Shown here: positions 34,065 through 45,589 of the stretch, in pieces
How the letters are laid out: every line of letters starts with the position of its first letter
How positions within the stretch are numbered: position 1 is the first letter of the stretch
From: Morchella semilibera
Taxonomy: Eukaryota; Ascomycota; Pezizomycetes; Pezizales; Morchellaceae
DNA length: 64,000 bases
Assembly (NCBI GenBank): GCA_009192285.1
Contig: WBVU01000005.1
Span: 496,001 to 560,000 of the forward strand
Reading direction: 5' to 3'
Position numbers and translations under genes: made by a program
The notes under the pieces: model-generated
The model's database searches: none
What the model was told of the DNA's origin: nothing
What the model saw: the letters and a program-made list of their open reading frames with translations, nothing else

Positions 34065-35399
34065 GCAAAACCCTAACCCTGATTTGGAAAGTTTGTAATT
34101 AATTGTAATATCGGATTGTATGATGGTAAAAGGTCAAGAAGGTCTGGAGACAAGTCTGCAGATATCTATGAGCAATCGTCTTGTCTCGTCTTGTTGACCC
34201 CCAGGTCGTCTTGTCTTGCCTCGAGACAAAGTCTCGAGATAATTTGTTTCGTGCCCATCACTAGACCCGCGCGGGCACCCGTGCCAAAAGTGAACTACAT
34301 CGCAATGCAAACCGTCATCCTTAGAGGGGTCTATCCAATCAAGCACACGCAGGGTAAATCGATCACGTCATGGAGTATCACTCAGGGGATCGGGTGAGTC
34401 ATGGGGTATCATTCAGGGGATCGAGTGAGCCATGGGATATCACCCAGGGAATCGAACGAGTCATGGAGTGTCACTCAGGGACTCGAGTGAGCCATGAGGT
34501 ATCACCCAGGGAGTCGAGTGAGCCATGGAGTATCATTCAGGGAACCGAGTGAGCCATGGAATATCACCCAGGGGATCGAGTGAGCCATGGAGTATCACTC
34601 AGGGGATCGGGTGAGCCATGTATTGGAATTATTGTTGCGAGCCGGGGATAATATATCCTCCCATGTAATAATTGTGACAAGGTCTAGACCACTCTTATAT
34701 CATGTCATTACTATTGTTTGCCAAGGCTATTATTGTTATAAAGGTTCCCTCCTGTAGGAGACACCACAAGGACTATATTCGCTGTGCCCAGAGTCATTAT
34801 TTCAGACACCATGGGGTATCAGGGAATCGAACGAGTCATGGAGTATCACCCAGGGACCGAGTGAGCCATGGGGTATCACCCAGGGAGTCGAGTGAGCCAT
34901 GGAGTATCACCCAGGGAATCGGGTGGGCCATGGAGAATCACTCGATCGCTTGTTGGTAATGTCACCCCCCCCCCTTTCCTTTTGTTATTTTGTTTAATTC
35001 ATTGATTGCATATAGCCGCCTCCACAGCCAGCCCGCGCCCACGCACCCTACGCGCTAGTCTGCGTTCAACAGCTACAACCTGCGCCTACCAACTCCTCCC
35101 AACCTGCACCAGGAGCTACACCTTCCCGCGAGCGCTACTCCGACCCGGTGGCCAGAGCGTTTGAGTTGGTTGAGATGGGAGAGGCGCGGCGATTCTGGCC
35201 GGGTGGGTGTCTTGGGCAGTTGTTGGACGTAGGCCATGCAGTATCATAAGATACGCGGCTGAACAGCGACCATGGGGCCTGGACGTGGGCTTGAAAGATC
35301 GGTATGTTTGCATGGAAAAAAAAGCAATGGTTGTCAGTCAATTAGCCTGCGGGGGAGCGGGTGCCGATAGTTGAGAGACAGCATGACATCACCTGCCCC
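34065..35399. repeat. Minisatellite super-unit A
   Basis: The head holds CCCTAACCCTGATTTGGAA, a segment ending CCTTAGAGGGG, and then GTCATGGAGTATCAC. The 31-bp array follows at 34368-34620 (about eight units of the type GAGCCATGGGGTATCACTC), is split by a solo LTR, and resumes at 34809-34950 (about four and a half units). The tail has 10 C at 34965-34974, CATTCATTGA-like words, GCCCGCGCCCACGC and a segment to GATCGGTATG at about 35,305. Units differ by point changes. There is no coding sense. Confidence 0.8.
34621..34808. mobile_element. Solo LTR (family B), inserted in the minisatellite
   Basis: A 188-bp insertion bounded by a perfect 5-bp target duplication CCATG (34616-34620 and 34809-34813) that comes from the 31-bp unit itself. 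The interior (GAGCCGGGG, then GTAATAATTGTGACAAG, then TTTGCCAAG) matches 37709-37905. It is a solo LTR of a retrotransposon whose superfamily I cannot assign. It is younger than the array it splits. Confidence 0.75.
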
Positions 35400-36059
35400 A
35401 AGCGATAACCCTAATTATAACCCTGATTTGGAAGTCCGTAATGAATCACCCGCACTAGCAATAAACTACATCGCGGTACAGATAGCTATCCTTAGAGGGG
35501 GTCTACCCAATCAGCTACACACAGGGTAAGTGGGTCAGGTCATGGAGTATCACCCAGGGAATCGAGTGAGCCATAGGGTATCACTCAAGGAATCGAGTGT
35601 GCCATAGAGTATCATTCAGGGAATCGAGTGAGCCATGGGGTATCACTCAGGGGATCGAGTGAGCCATCGAGTATCACTCGATGGCTTGTTGGTAATGTAG
35701 CCTCCCCCCCCCCCCGGCCTTTTTTTTTTGAGTTTGTTTCATTCATTGACTTCATATAGTCGCCTTCACAGCCGGCCCGCGCCCACGCATGCTACAAGTC
35801 CGCACCCACCAGCTACAACCCTGCGCCTACCAGCTCCCAACCTGCACCCCGGGCTGCCATTTCCCGCGAGCGCTACTCTGAGCCGGTGACCAGAGCGTTT
35901 GAGTTGGTCGAGATGGGAGGGGCGCGGCGATTTTGGCCGGGTGGGTGTCTTGGGAGTTGTTGGACGTAGGCCATGCAGTATCATAAAATATGCGGCTGAA
36001 CAGCGATTATGGAGCCTGAACGTGGGCTTAAAAGATCGGTATGTCTTCTCTTAAGTGAT
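35400..36059. repeat. Minisatellite super-unit B
   Basis: It repeats super-unit A in order: a CCTAATTATAACCCTGATTT head, ACTACATCGCGGTACAGATA, CCTTAGAGGGGGTCTACC, about five 31-bp units (about 35540-35690), 12 C at 35704-35715, and the GCCCGCGCCCACGC tail to about 36,040. Confidence 0.8.
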
Positions 36060-36550
36060 AAACCTAATTATAACCCTCATTTGGAAGTAATGAATCAGAG
36101 TATATGGTGGTAAAAGGTTAAGAAGGTAAGTCTCCAAATATCTATGACCAACCCTGCATGTCTTGTCTTGTCCGGGTCTAGTCTTGCCTTCCCTCGAGAC
36201 AAAGTCCCGAGATAACTTGCCTCGTGCCCATCACTAGACCCGCAGGCACCCGCACCAGCAATAAACTACATCGCGGTACAGATAGCTATCCTTAGAGGAG
36301 GTCTACCAAATCAACCACACGCAGGATAAATCGATCACGTCATGGAGTATCACTCAGGCTATCGAGTGAGCCATGGGGTATCACTCAGGGAATCGAGTGA
36401 GCCATGGAATATCACCCAGGGAGTCGAGTGAGCCATGGAGTATCACTCAGGGAATCGAGTGAGCCATGGGGTATCACTCAGGGATCGGGTGAGCCATGGG
36501 GTATCACTCAGGGTATCGAGTGAGCCATGAGGATCACTCAGGAGAATTGT
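36060..36550. repeat. Minisatellite super-unit C
   Basis: Third copy of the head (AACCTAATTATAACCCTCAT, ACTACATCGCGGTACAGATA) and about seven 31-bp units at 36341-36545; the tail seen in A and B is absent. Confidence 0.75.
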
Positions 36551-37708
36551 CACATTTCCATATCCTTATAGCGAGATTGTACTGTATAAGAACCCGAAAT
36601 ATGCCGGAGACTGTAGGTCGGGTCCGACAACACCCGACACATGATCGGACTCCGTAACTACCTTGGCCTAATAAAATGAGATGCCAGGCTACTGAGCCTG
36701 CCATCTAATGCTCTCCATGGGGATAAGTGTGCCTAGACTCAAAAAGCCATTTTCCCAGACGGATCCGAAATTACCAGTCCGCAAGCTGGGGTAGCGCTAG
36801 TCTAATATTTAACCCTAACCCTATGCTTACCCATTAGTTATTTATTTATTTATGTATTTATACTTCATACATACATCCAACCCGTAAATTATGGCAGCCG
36901 CCCTCCCCTATACCAGCTGCATATGGAGGCGCGCATCCGCCGCCCAAAACATCTATCCCACCCTAAACTAAACCGATGCCGAACAGATACCAACTAAAGA
37001 AAGAAAGAAACAATACTTGCAATAACTCAAGAATCTCCACACTTGTCTAGCGCGCTCTTTATCTCGAGGCTCATCATTCGGTAGACCTCTCCCCTTTCCT
37101 TGTTTATTCCCTTTCCTCTCTTTCTGTGCCCGTTATTCTGGATCGGGCTACGAACGTCGGGATGGGTGCATGTTTTCGACAACAATGTGTTGTAGTTGCA
37201 TAGATCCTAGTTAGTACGAGATACTTTTCTCGGCTAGGCACTCGACCGCCTGACGTCGGGTGAACTCTCTTCCTGCAACGACGCCTGAACTGGTGATACG
37301 CCGTAATAGGGTCGTTGAAGATCGGGAATATATTTCATGTGGTGATGCAATGTATTAAAATATATTAAGTCTATGTGGCCGATGAGTTAGGGTTGAGGTA
37401 TGAAGATTAAGTATGTGGCTGGTGCAGGGCCGGGGGGACGGGTTGGGGTCGGGTCATATGCGCGGGGTCGTAGCTTGTACGCTAAAACGCCTCCCGCGCG
37501 CGGCGGAAACCGTTGAGCGTACCGGAAAGGGTTAAAAAAAAAGCATGATTCTGAGCGCTGCTTAGGCGCAGGCGGACGTGTCGGAAAAGCATGAATTAGA
37601 TACAGAACCACGAACCGCCACCCGAACGACCCACCGACATGCCTGCTGGAACGGGTGCTGCCCCCGAGCACCCTGCAACCGGCTATATATATTTCCTACA
37701 AGAGTGTC
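36551..37708. other. Non-coding stretch
   Basis: No gene seen. A telomere-like AACCCTAACCCT lies at 36811-36822. The stretch 37466-37521 resembles 2215-2275. Confidence 0.35.
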
Positions 37709-37905
37709 TGTTGCGATTATTCTGAGCCGGGGGAAATCACTTATCTCCTCCCTGCAATAATTGTGGCAAGCTAGGCTACTATTGTATTATATTATTACTG
37801 CTTCTTTGCCAAGAGAATTATTATAATAAAAGGGCCGCTAAACCCCTCCGGTATCAGAATAAGACATAAGAATTACATTCGCTCTCAAACTCAATATTAC
37901 GAACA
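37709..37905. mobile_element. Solo LTR (family B), second copy
   Basis: A 197-bp copy of the LTR at 34621-34808 with TG..CA ends and flanking 5-bp words that agree at four of five positions (GTGTC and ATGTC). The less perfect duplication suggests an older insertion than the first copy. Confidence 0.65.
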
Positions 37906-39848
37906 ATGTCGGCCAAGCGAGCATGTCGTGCTATGTAGTGGAAACTAGACGGCATCGTGTCGGAGCCATCAAATATCACTCGCATTGGCGCGGTCATGTG
38001 GTATCACTCGGCCGCCGGGTCACAGCTTGAGTCCCCTACTTACTTACTTACCTACACGCTGCCAAGGGCTCCTGACTAAGAGCCCCCTACACCCGGTAAG
38101 GTAACCGGGTGGGCGGCTGGCAGGCGCAGGTGATGAGACGGCGGTAAAGGCAGTGCAGGCGGTGTAGGTACAGCAGGTCGTAGTAGAGGTTGAGGTGGAG
38201 CTCGAGGGTTGTGGGTCGTGGATTGTGGGTCGCTATTTTGCAGGGCTATGTCAGAGATTGCGACCTCAAACCCACTATTTCCGGACGCCATTAGATCAGG
38301 GCCACAGGCCTATACTCACCTATGTCATTGGTCCTCTGGTAACAATCATGAACTATCATTCGCTTCATACATTATCACCCGATCCACGAAAACAAACACC
38401 TACATTGGTTCATTAGCCGTATACAGCCCGCAATCCCGGTATTATGACAACGCTGGTTTGCACCGACGGGGAAACTCAGTTGATGCTGAGACCTGGGCTA
38501 ATATATGCTATTTATAGGGTGTTTAATTATAAATAGGCCACCTTTAGCCCGTCGGCAGCGGATCTTCGGTACCGGTGTGGTCGCCATCTGCTATCCTTAC
38601 TGATAGATATACCAGAGGGTGCGCGGGAGATGAACGAGGGAAAGAGATATGTACGCGTACGTCGGTTTCGTAAGTACTAAAGTCTTCTCCATGGTACGGC
38701 CGGGGCAGGCCCCCGCTGCTCGAACTAGATCCCGTGGTTCCACAGTCGGGCTTAATCTGACGCATTTAGAGAGCGTAGTTTCATACAAGCTGTCTCCGAT
38801 GAATTCAATCACCGCTTAGTTAGTTGGGCGCAGTTAGATGTCGAGGCCTCTCCTTCAATATATATACCTTATATATATTCTCTATTTATCATGGGTTTCG
38901 AATATCTATAAGCACTATGAAAGGAACCCCACAAGGTTGATCCAGTGCGTAAATCCTTTCAACCCTAGGCCTGTAATATATCTTCGAATATACATAACCT
39001 ACTCACCGCGATTATTCAGTCCAGTCCATTTCTGGTCATATTCGGGTGTCTGCTAGCTATCGGCACTATTGTGCGCACACTCTTGGAGGTAACACGGCGG
39101 CATATGGAAATGGAATGATTGTGGCTGCAGGACGGACTCATGGACTTATTAGAGTGCTCATTTCTAGCAGTTTTGCTGCGCAACTGCCACAACTCTGCCA
39201 GGTTTGCTTTTCCGGGGGTAATATGGGTACAGTGCCGTTCCACACCGTCTAGTCCTGGCACATTTAACACGTAAAAACACCCAATCCCAACCTCTGGTAA
39301 CTTTGCAACCCAGAGAGGTACCAGGAATCTGCAATTATGCAATTAAATTCCGTCATTAGAGCTAGACTATTATTTCAATTTTCTTCTATCACTTTTCGCT
39401 GGAAGGTTATCAGCCAACAATTGACTTTCCGTCGCGATCCGCTACGTACACCGTTAAGAGTGGGCGCACCATGAGACATGTAATCCTAAACTTGTTGCCG
39501 TGATGCATGAATATCCTTCATTGAATTTAATGAATCCTTCGATGCATTCACAGATCCTTTTTATATTAGTAAATGGATCAAATGATGCATTAATTGTGGT
39601 GGTAGAGGATGTATAGTACCCATTTAGGTACCGGAGATAGTAGCTGGGAGTTTGAATATAAATAGGTACCTCCTTATAAACACCGGTACGATATGTACTT
39701 GTATAAATATATCACCACCCTCGGTATTGAATACAATCTATTACAGTACCCTATGTCTCAGAAACTAGGGTTGACGCGCAGGTGCTGGGAGCCGGTGCGG
39801 CTGTCACATCCAGGAGCGAACTATTAAGTTAATTACATAACTAAGCTA
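37906..39848. other. Long non-coding stretch
   Basis: No gene recognised. The word GATGCAT recurs around 39,500-39,590. From here to about 60 kb the DNA is clearly more AT-rich than the left part of the window. Confidence 0.35.
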
Positions 39849-40481
39849 TTATAGATCCAACTTAAGTAGCTCTTCACTAAGCTCCAATACAAGCATATCT
39901 ATTCTAGAAATCTGATTTTTACAACTGGTAATCTGTTTTTTGTATTCCTCCCGCATAGTTTCCTGTTCATATTTGGCTATCTCAATCTGATCGATGAAAC
40001 TCATTTTCCTTTCCAAATGGCATTTCATTTCCTTCAGAAGTTGTTTTCTCTTTCCCTCGGCCTCCTCTTCTTTCTTTACTTCCTCTTTCTTAGTTTCTTT
40101 ATCTTGTAGGAATCGTTTGATGTTCTGTTGAGGTGGGGAAGGACTACGGGTGCTAGTGTCTTCTTCATCGGAGAGGAGACTAATGACTGGTCGCTTAAGA
40201 GTTCGAGGGTTTAAAGAGCATTTGCGACCATTACGTAAACAGTTGTTACAAGAGGAGATGACTCGGTTGGTAGGATCAAGTTTCTGAACACAGAACTCGT
40301 GACCACGATTTTGTAGAGCAGAAAGACATGTTGTACACATAGGAGTATTGATTTGTATAGAGTTATGGAGGCTAGGTAAACGAAAGGCACGATCAAGCCA
40401 ATCAGCTCGATGTTTGTTGATAAATTTGTCCCAAACTGGGACTCCATTACGGACAGGCCAGGAGGTAGAGGAAGTAGACAT
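39849..40481 (-). CDS. Short zinc-cluster-like protein with C-terminal coiled coil
   Basis: 210 residues from the ATG at 40481 (MSTSSTSWPVRNGVPVW). Residues about 45-95 carry a cysteine array: CTTCLSALQNRGHEFC, then after about 16 residues CNNCLRNGRKCSLN. The spacing C-x2-C..C..C-x2-C-x6-C resembles, but is not, the classical Zn2Cys6 binuclear cluster. A SPSPP linker leads to a long charged coiled coil (KETKKEEVKKEEEAEGKRK, then a leucine-rich end). A zinc-binding nuclear or DNA-binding protein is the likely type; the role is unknown. A start at 40514 is possible, but it lies only about 15 bp from the TATA-like run, so I prefer the later one. It lacks introns, unlike its neighbours. Confidence 0.65.
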   Translation of the reverse strand: MSTSSTSWPVRNGVPVWDKFINKHRADWLDRAFRLPSLHNSIQINTPMCTTCLSALQNRGHEFCVQKLDPTNRVISSCNNCLRNGRKCSLNPRTLKRPVISLLSDEEDTSTRSPSPPQQNIKRFLQDKETKKEEVKKEEEAEGKRKQLLKEMKCHLERKMSFIDQIEIAKYEQETMREEYKKQITSCKNQISRIDMLVLELSEELLKLDL

Positions 40482-40526
40482 TGTTGCTGTCAATAGGGGA
40501 AAATAGGAAGGCATGAGCTATACCAT

Positions 40527-40537
40527 ATATATATAGT
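40527..40537 (-). promoter_or_regulatory. TATA-like box of the zinc-cluster-like gene
   Basis: A TATATATATAG run lies about 47-57 bp upstream of the chosen ATG at 40481. Confidence 0.45.
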
Positions 40538-40559
40538 GCCGGGTTTTTTCTATTCCTAG

Positions 40560-41460
40560 ATAGCACTATGCACAGGTGTCACAGGCCTATCGCTGAGACA
40601 TGCAAATGAAAGTACTCCTTTTTGGCTTTTTTTTTGGCCCCTCCTTCGCTAATTTAGCACTAAAAACTGACTGAGATATGGAAAAACCCGACACCATAAA
40701 GATTCATTAAGTCAAGGCTTTATATCTCAGTCCAGTTTTGGTGGCTAAATTAGCGAATAAGGGGCCAACAAAAAGCCAAAAAGGAGTACTTTCATTTGCA
40801 TGTCTCATCGATTGGCTGTGAGGCCTGTGCATAGAGCTAATGGAAAAACCGGCACCATAGTGATCCATTTTTATATCTCAGTCAGTTTTAGTGCTAAATA
40901 GCAAATGAGAGGCCAAGAAAAGCCAAAAAGGAGTACTCCTTTCTTGCGTGTTTCAACGATTGGCTGTAATGTCTTTGCATGGAGGTATGGAAGAACCCGG
41001 CATCATAGTGATCTATTTTATATCTCAGTCAGTTTTAGTGCTAAATTGGCGAATGAGGGGCCAAAAAAAAGCCAAAAAGGAGTACTTTTTTTTGCATATT
41101 TCATCAATTAGCTGTGACGCCTGTGCGTGGAGTTATGAAAAAACCCGGCACTATAGTGATCTATTTTATATGTCAGTAAGTTTTAGTGCTGAATTGGCGA
41201 ATGAGGGGCCAAAAAGAAGCCAAAAAGGAGTACTTTTTTTTTGCATGTCTCATCGATTGGCTGTGATGCCTGTGCATGGAGTTATGAAAAAACCCGGCAC
41301 CATAGTGATCCATTTTATATCTCAATCAGTTTTAGTGCTAAATTGGTGAATAAGGGGCCAAAAAAAAGCCAAAAAGGAGTACCTTTTTTTGCATGTCTTC
41401 TCGATTGGCTGTGACGCCTGTGCATGGAGTTGTGAGAAAACCCGGCACTATAGTGAGCAT
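40560..41460. repeat. 148-bp tandem array headed by an inverted unit
   Basis: The word TATATCTCAG starts units at 40721, 40872, 41019, 41167 and 41316, a period of 147-151 bp. Each unit runs through AGTTTTAGTGCTAAAT, GAGGGGCCAA, AAAAAGGAGTACTTT, ATTGGCTGTGA and AACCCGGCACCATAG. An inverted unit occupies about 40560-40690, so the first direct unit and it form a long hairpin. Units differ by few bases, suggesting recent amplification or homogenisation. No coding function is apparent. Confidence 0.85.
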
Positions 41461-41570
41461 AAGAATTGACTGAAATATGAGGCCACAATGTTCAAGCATT
41501 CTATGTCCATTTTCTATGTAGCAATAACATTCTCTAGCATTCCAGCTCATACCATATCTTTGTTACTTTC

Positions 41571-42139
41571 ATGGATTATCGCAAATCTCGCAATACTCTC
41601 GGTCGCTTCAATGATGCTAGTAAGCGTGTCGCTGAACGCGGAGAGGACCATATCGCCTTCGGTCGCCTCGATGATGCTAGTAAGCGTGTCGCTGAACGCG
41701 GAGAGGATCACATCGCCTTCGGTCGCCTCGATGATGCTAGTAAGCATGTCGCTGAACACGGAGAGGACCATATCGCATCGAATTGTCACTTTGCAATACG
41801 TCGAAATCAAAACAAACAACTACTGGATCGCAACACCCAACGTCAAAATCGTAAACTTGCAAAACTCAACAAATGCAAATCTAATCGCAAGCTAGAGATC
41901 GATATCGAACGGAAGTCAGCTCTAGATTTCATTAATAAGAAACCAGAAGGTAATTAGATTCTATATTAATATTATCAATACTGCTAATATCCCTTTTCTT
42001 AGATATTGAATCGGAATCGGTATTTCTCATGCATCGTAAACGGGACGAAGAGATCGCTACGGAGATGTTTGGGAAGGAATGGACATATAATGATACTATT
42101 TGGAATGATCGCAAATTTAAGAAAGATTGTATAAGATAG
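41571..42139 (+). CDS. Basic protein with 20-residue repeats, two exons
   Basis: The exons 41571-41949 and 42003-42139 are joined in frame across a 53-bp intron (GTAATT..CTTAG with a CTGCTAAT branch), giving 171 residues. The N-terminal third is three tandem copies of a 20-residue unit (FGRLDDASKRVAERGEDHIA), encoded by a 60-bp DNA repeat at about 41600-41778. The rest is lysine/arginine-rich (QRQNRKLAKLNKCKSNRK) and ends with a compact segment containing MFGKEWTYNDTIWNDRKF. The clean intron and lack of stops argue for a real gene. The repeat units show mostly silent or conservative differences. I do not recognise a family. It is divergent or convergent to the minus-strand genes on either side. 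Confidence 0.6.
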
Positions 42140-42433
42140 GATTTAAATTAAATTATCGCATCGATCGGATTTTCGATCTAGGCTAGACTCGAAGATTCAC
42201 AATCACAAATCTATTGAGTAGACATATATATATATTGATTAATCCAAGAAAAAAAATAACATAATTTAAATACAACCTATAGCAAAAATATTTCTCTTTC
42301 AAAAACAAATATAGGAATGAAAATTTACCGTCACAATTCTTCTGATCGCTCTAAAAGTAATAGATATATTAGCTTCTGATATTCATGATCGTAATATTGA
42401 TATTATCAATACAGATATTTCAATACGTACATT

Positions 42434-44091
42434 TTAAGGTGTATCTTGACCCAATGGATATGGGGGTGGGGTAATACTGGGTTCATTAGGCTGTATCTCA
42501 TCCCAATTATCTGGCCTTACTCTTTTCCTTCGGAAATTTAGCTCTCTTTCTAAATCATCGTCATCATCTTGATGTCCTTCAATTTTTGTTGAGATATCAT
42601 TTGTTGAATTTTCTTCGATCTGCGAGTCTCATCTATATTAAGATTCATAGTATAAAAAAATAATTATGAGATTTTACCATTTGTCGTAATTCATCTCTGA
42701 TAAGTCTCAATAGATGCTCCTGAACTGATGGCCTTCGATCCACCCAAGTATTTTTTAGTCGTGTATACGTAGCTAGGAAATATTTCTATTTTAGTATTTG
42801 AAAAAGCTAAATTCGATACCAAGCGTACCTAAAACATCTTTGTTTTTGTACCCAAAATGCCCAAATTGTTTTGCTTTCGTTGGATTTCCTAATGATATTC
42901 GACGTAAATTATACCAGATGGCAGTCGAAACTAAACAAATAAATTTATGATTTATTTGTTCAAGAAATATATCATCTTTTCGAACTCGTCCGGTGGTGTC
43001 ATGGTAATATATATGGTATATTAATTCAATCAATTCGGGAGCTAAAAAATAGAATTTAATATCCTATACGAGATAATTATTAGTTTTTTTGCTAATTTTT
43101 ATAAAGAGATATGATTACCTCGTAATGCTTTGGTTGACATATGAATCTATCTTTATACAAAAGATATACTGCACGTTCAGCTTTTTTCTCTGTGGTTGAT
43201 AGTTCACTGAATCCGTATAGTGATCTTTCCAGTTTTGACTTCATTCGGTTGAATAATCTAGATTTTGCATAAACATGAAAGTCTTTCATCTATTAAAATT
43301 AATAACCATTTATTCAAGCAATGGAATTTATAACCTACAATCTTGAGGTAGGTGTTACTTAGAATCGGGGGATCCATTTTGGCTTTGGTTGCAGATTCCT
43401 GCCATATTTTTTGTAATGCAAGATTCAATAGATCTAGAAGACTAAATGGTTCCACAAGGAATGTATATGCATCAACTCCATCATTTACGATCTTCAAGAT
43501 TGTTTGGATTTCTGGTGCTTGATCTTTTAAGTGGTACGAAGGTCTTTCAAGTTGGCTCATGGTAGTTATTTCGCTATTGCCTGTAACAGATTCAAGGAAT
43601 ATGGGTGCAGAAATAGATGAAGAAGAGTTCGTAACATCTGCTTGTGCTTGTAGAAGCCATGCATTAATATCATCGGAAGTACGACGTGGATGTTGCCTGC
43701 TGGCATCACCCCTGTCTCCAAGGATCATTGTGTGACGAGTTTTTTCCTAATTGCATGTGAGAAAGTATTCAAATATGTAAGTATTTGGTAATACCTCAAC
43801 ACTATGTAATGGTATTGTAAATGCTCTTCCGACAATCGTATTCTCCACTCTGGTATGTTCGGGAATAGATTCTAGCAATCTCTTTTGTGTATTAATACGT
43901 GATCCAACACTCCATTGGCCAGCATCTGAGAACGAAAGAATTGGTAGTTGAGGAGGCTGAGGTTCACGAGGGATTTGAGTATCTGGAATTGTTGCATCCT
44001 CATCAAGAATAGTAGATGGAATGATTTGCGTATCTTTTTGGCTTTGATTATCCGGTAGTAGAGTTTCAGCAACTCTTGATTGCATTGACAT
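42434..44091 (-). CDS. DUF6532-like protein, six exons
   Basis: All six exons stay open and in frame: 44091-43795, 43746-43339, 43289-43119, 43063-42829, 42772-42678 and 42619-42434. They are separated by introns of 48, 49, 55, 56 and 58 bp with GT..AG ends, and yield 463 residues. The N-terminus (MSMQSRVAETLLPDNQSQ) is a disordered region. From about residue 195 comes a helical domain: YTFLVEPFSLLDLLNLAL, AKSRLFNRMKSKLERSLYGF, ELIELIYHIYYHDTTGRVR, FICLVSTAIWYNLRRIS and TYTRLKNTWVDR. This order matches the DUF6532 family of fungi, of unknown function. The C-terminus is acidic and then proline-rich. Its intactness contrasts with the broken Helitron nearby. Confidence 0.75.
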
Positions 44092-44310
44092 TGTTGAGCT
44101 ATATGGTACGATAAAGAGATCTAGATACGTAGGTATGGGTTTTGGGGAAAAATCTCAAGGTTTCTTATTTATTACGATTGAGATTGATATTATTTTTTGC
44201 GTCTGTTGTTGATTGTTTTTATCAGAAACGATTTGCTCAGGCATTGAATTATTTTGTAGAAAGATAAGTCGCTTAAGTTATTGACAAGGAACATCAGCAA
44301 GACTTCATTT

Positions 44311-44405
44311 GTCTCCTGATGTCTCCTGAGCCTCAGGAGACTCAAAAAATATCCAGGAGTCTCAGGAGACTCTCGGGAGACCCGGGAGACTGTTGGGAGA
44401 CTCCA
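44311..44405. repeat. GGAGACT-type simple repeat
   Basis: About nine imperfect copies of GGAGAC or GGAGTC words in both orientations (for example CCTGAGCCTCAGGAGACTC) make a partly palindromic cluster upstream of the DUF6532-like gene. Confidence 0.65.
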
Positions 44406-44674
44406 GTCACAAGTTGAGTTTGCTGATGAATAATTGGGTATAAACTATGCCTTTAGGGTTTATATGATAGCTTTGACTTTAGTTCGAAAATGATTTGAGG
44501 TATGAAGGACAACAGAATAGCGATTGCAAAGAATTATATATAGATATATACATATCATCAAGAATATTATAAAATCCTAAGTTATAATATCAATGAAATT
44601 ATTAACTAAATCCGTTGATGTTTGGTGCATCTATGTGAAATGTATAATAATTGTTAAATGCCGAGAGTTGCTGC

Positions 44675-45357
44675 AACTTATTACCAATAATCTATACTTA
44701 TTTTTACTTCTTCTAATTTATCGTCACTTATCACTGTTATCCTTGCTTATTTACTCCCACTTTGCCATATAGGACGATATCGATTCTACGTATTTGTTGG
44801 GCTAGCATGCAGGGAATATCAGACTTATGACGCCTATTAGCGCTTATCTGTACTTATTTGTATTTATCGGCACTTTTGATTACATATTCCTGCTTATTTC
44901 TGCTTATCCTTATCTATTGAAAGTTTTTCGTGAAATATTATGCATAACATGATTAACAGACTTGTACTACTCAAACGGGTAGTGCTTAGCAATTTCGATT
45001 ATTTATAGTAACAATTGTTTGTAATTGACCTGCTTATCCATACTTATTCCTACTTTTCCATACTTCTCTGGCATATAGCTCTTCTTACTCGATTTTATTT
45101 GTCTATACTTATTTCTAGTTGTTGCCATGTATTCATACCTGCTGGCACTTGCTGCCGCTTATCCTTGCTTATTTGTACTTATTTTCACATGTTGAGGTTT
45201 TTTTTTTTTTTCTTCTTTTTCTTTAAAGTGATATGTTATATATTATCTAAGTAGCTTATATGTATGCTCTACCCTAACGGGCAAGTACAAGACATTGTCC
45301 CGTACTATTATTTGTAATTCTCTTTCGCTTATTTCCATTTGTTGGAGGTTATTCCTA
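44675..45357. repeat. Degenerate CTTATT satellite, left part
   Basis: Endless variants of the 11-12-bp words TACTTATTCC and TACTTGTTGG fill the stretch. A higher-order period of about 300 bp is marked by CTC.AACGGG at 44971 and 45273, each preceded by an AT-rich block. The array continues at 50548 beyond LINE 2. No genes. Confidence 0.7.
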
Positions 45358-45589
45358 CTTATTGCTACTTGTTTTTTTGTTTTTTTTTCTTTTTTTTAAT
45401 CAGTTGTATTTGTTTTAAGGTACAAAACATTGCATAAAGTTAAAACTATGGCATAAAAAACCTCTGTGCCTCCGCAACTCAACTATCCCCTTAAAGAAAA
45501 ACTCAAAATCAAAACCAACTCCTACAAAAGAAAATAAACATAGGAAAATAAAATTTTTGGCTCGGGGCCGGTGCCTTCAGTAGGACTTT

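Noticed and set aside
34368-36545. A CRISPR-like array of 31-bp repeats
   Set aside because: The units are contiguous with no unique spacers and the organism is a eukaryote; it is a minisatellite.
41488-41895. A 135-codon frame with repeated hydrophobic peptide
   Set aside because: It is the shadow frame of the 60-bp repeat in the spliced gene at 41571-42139.
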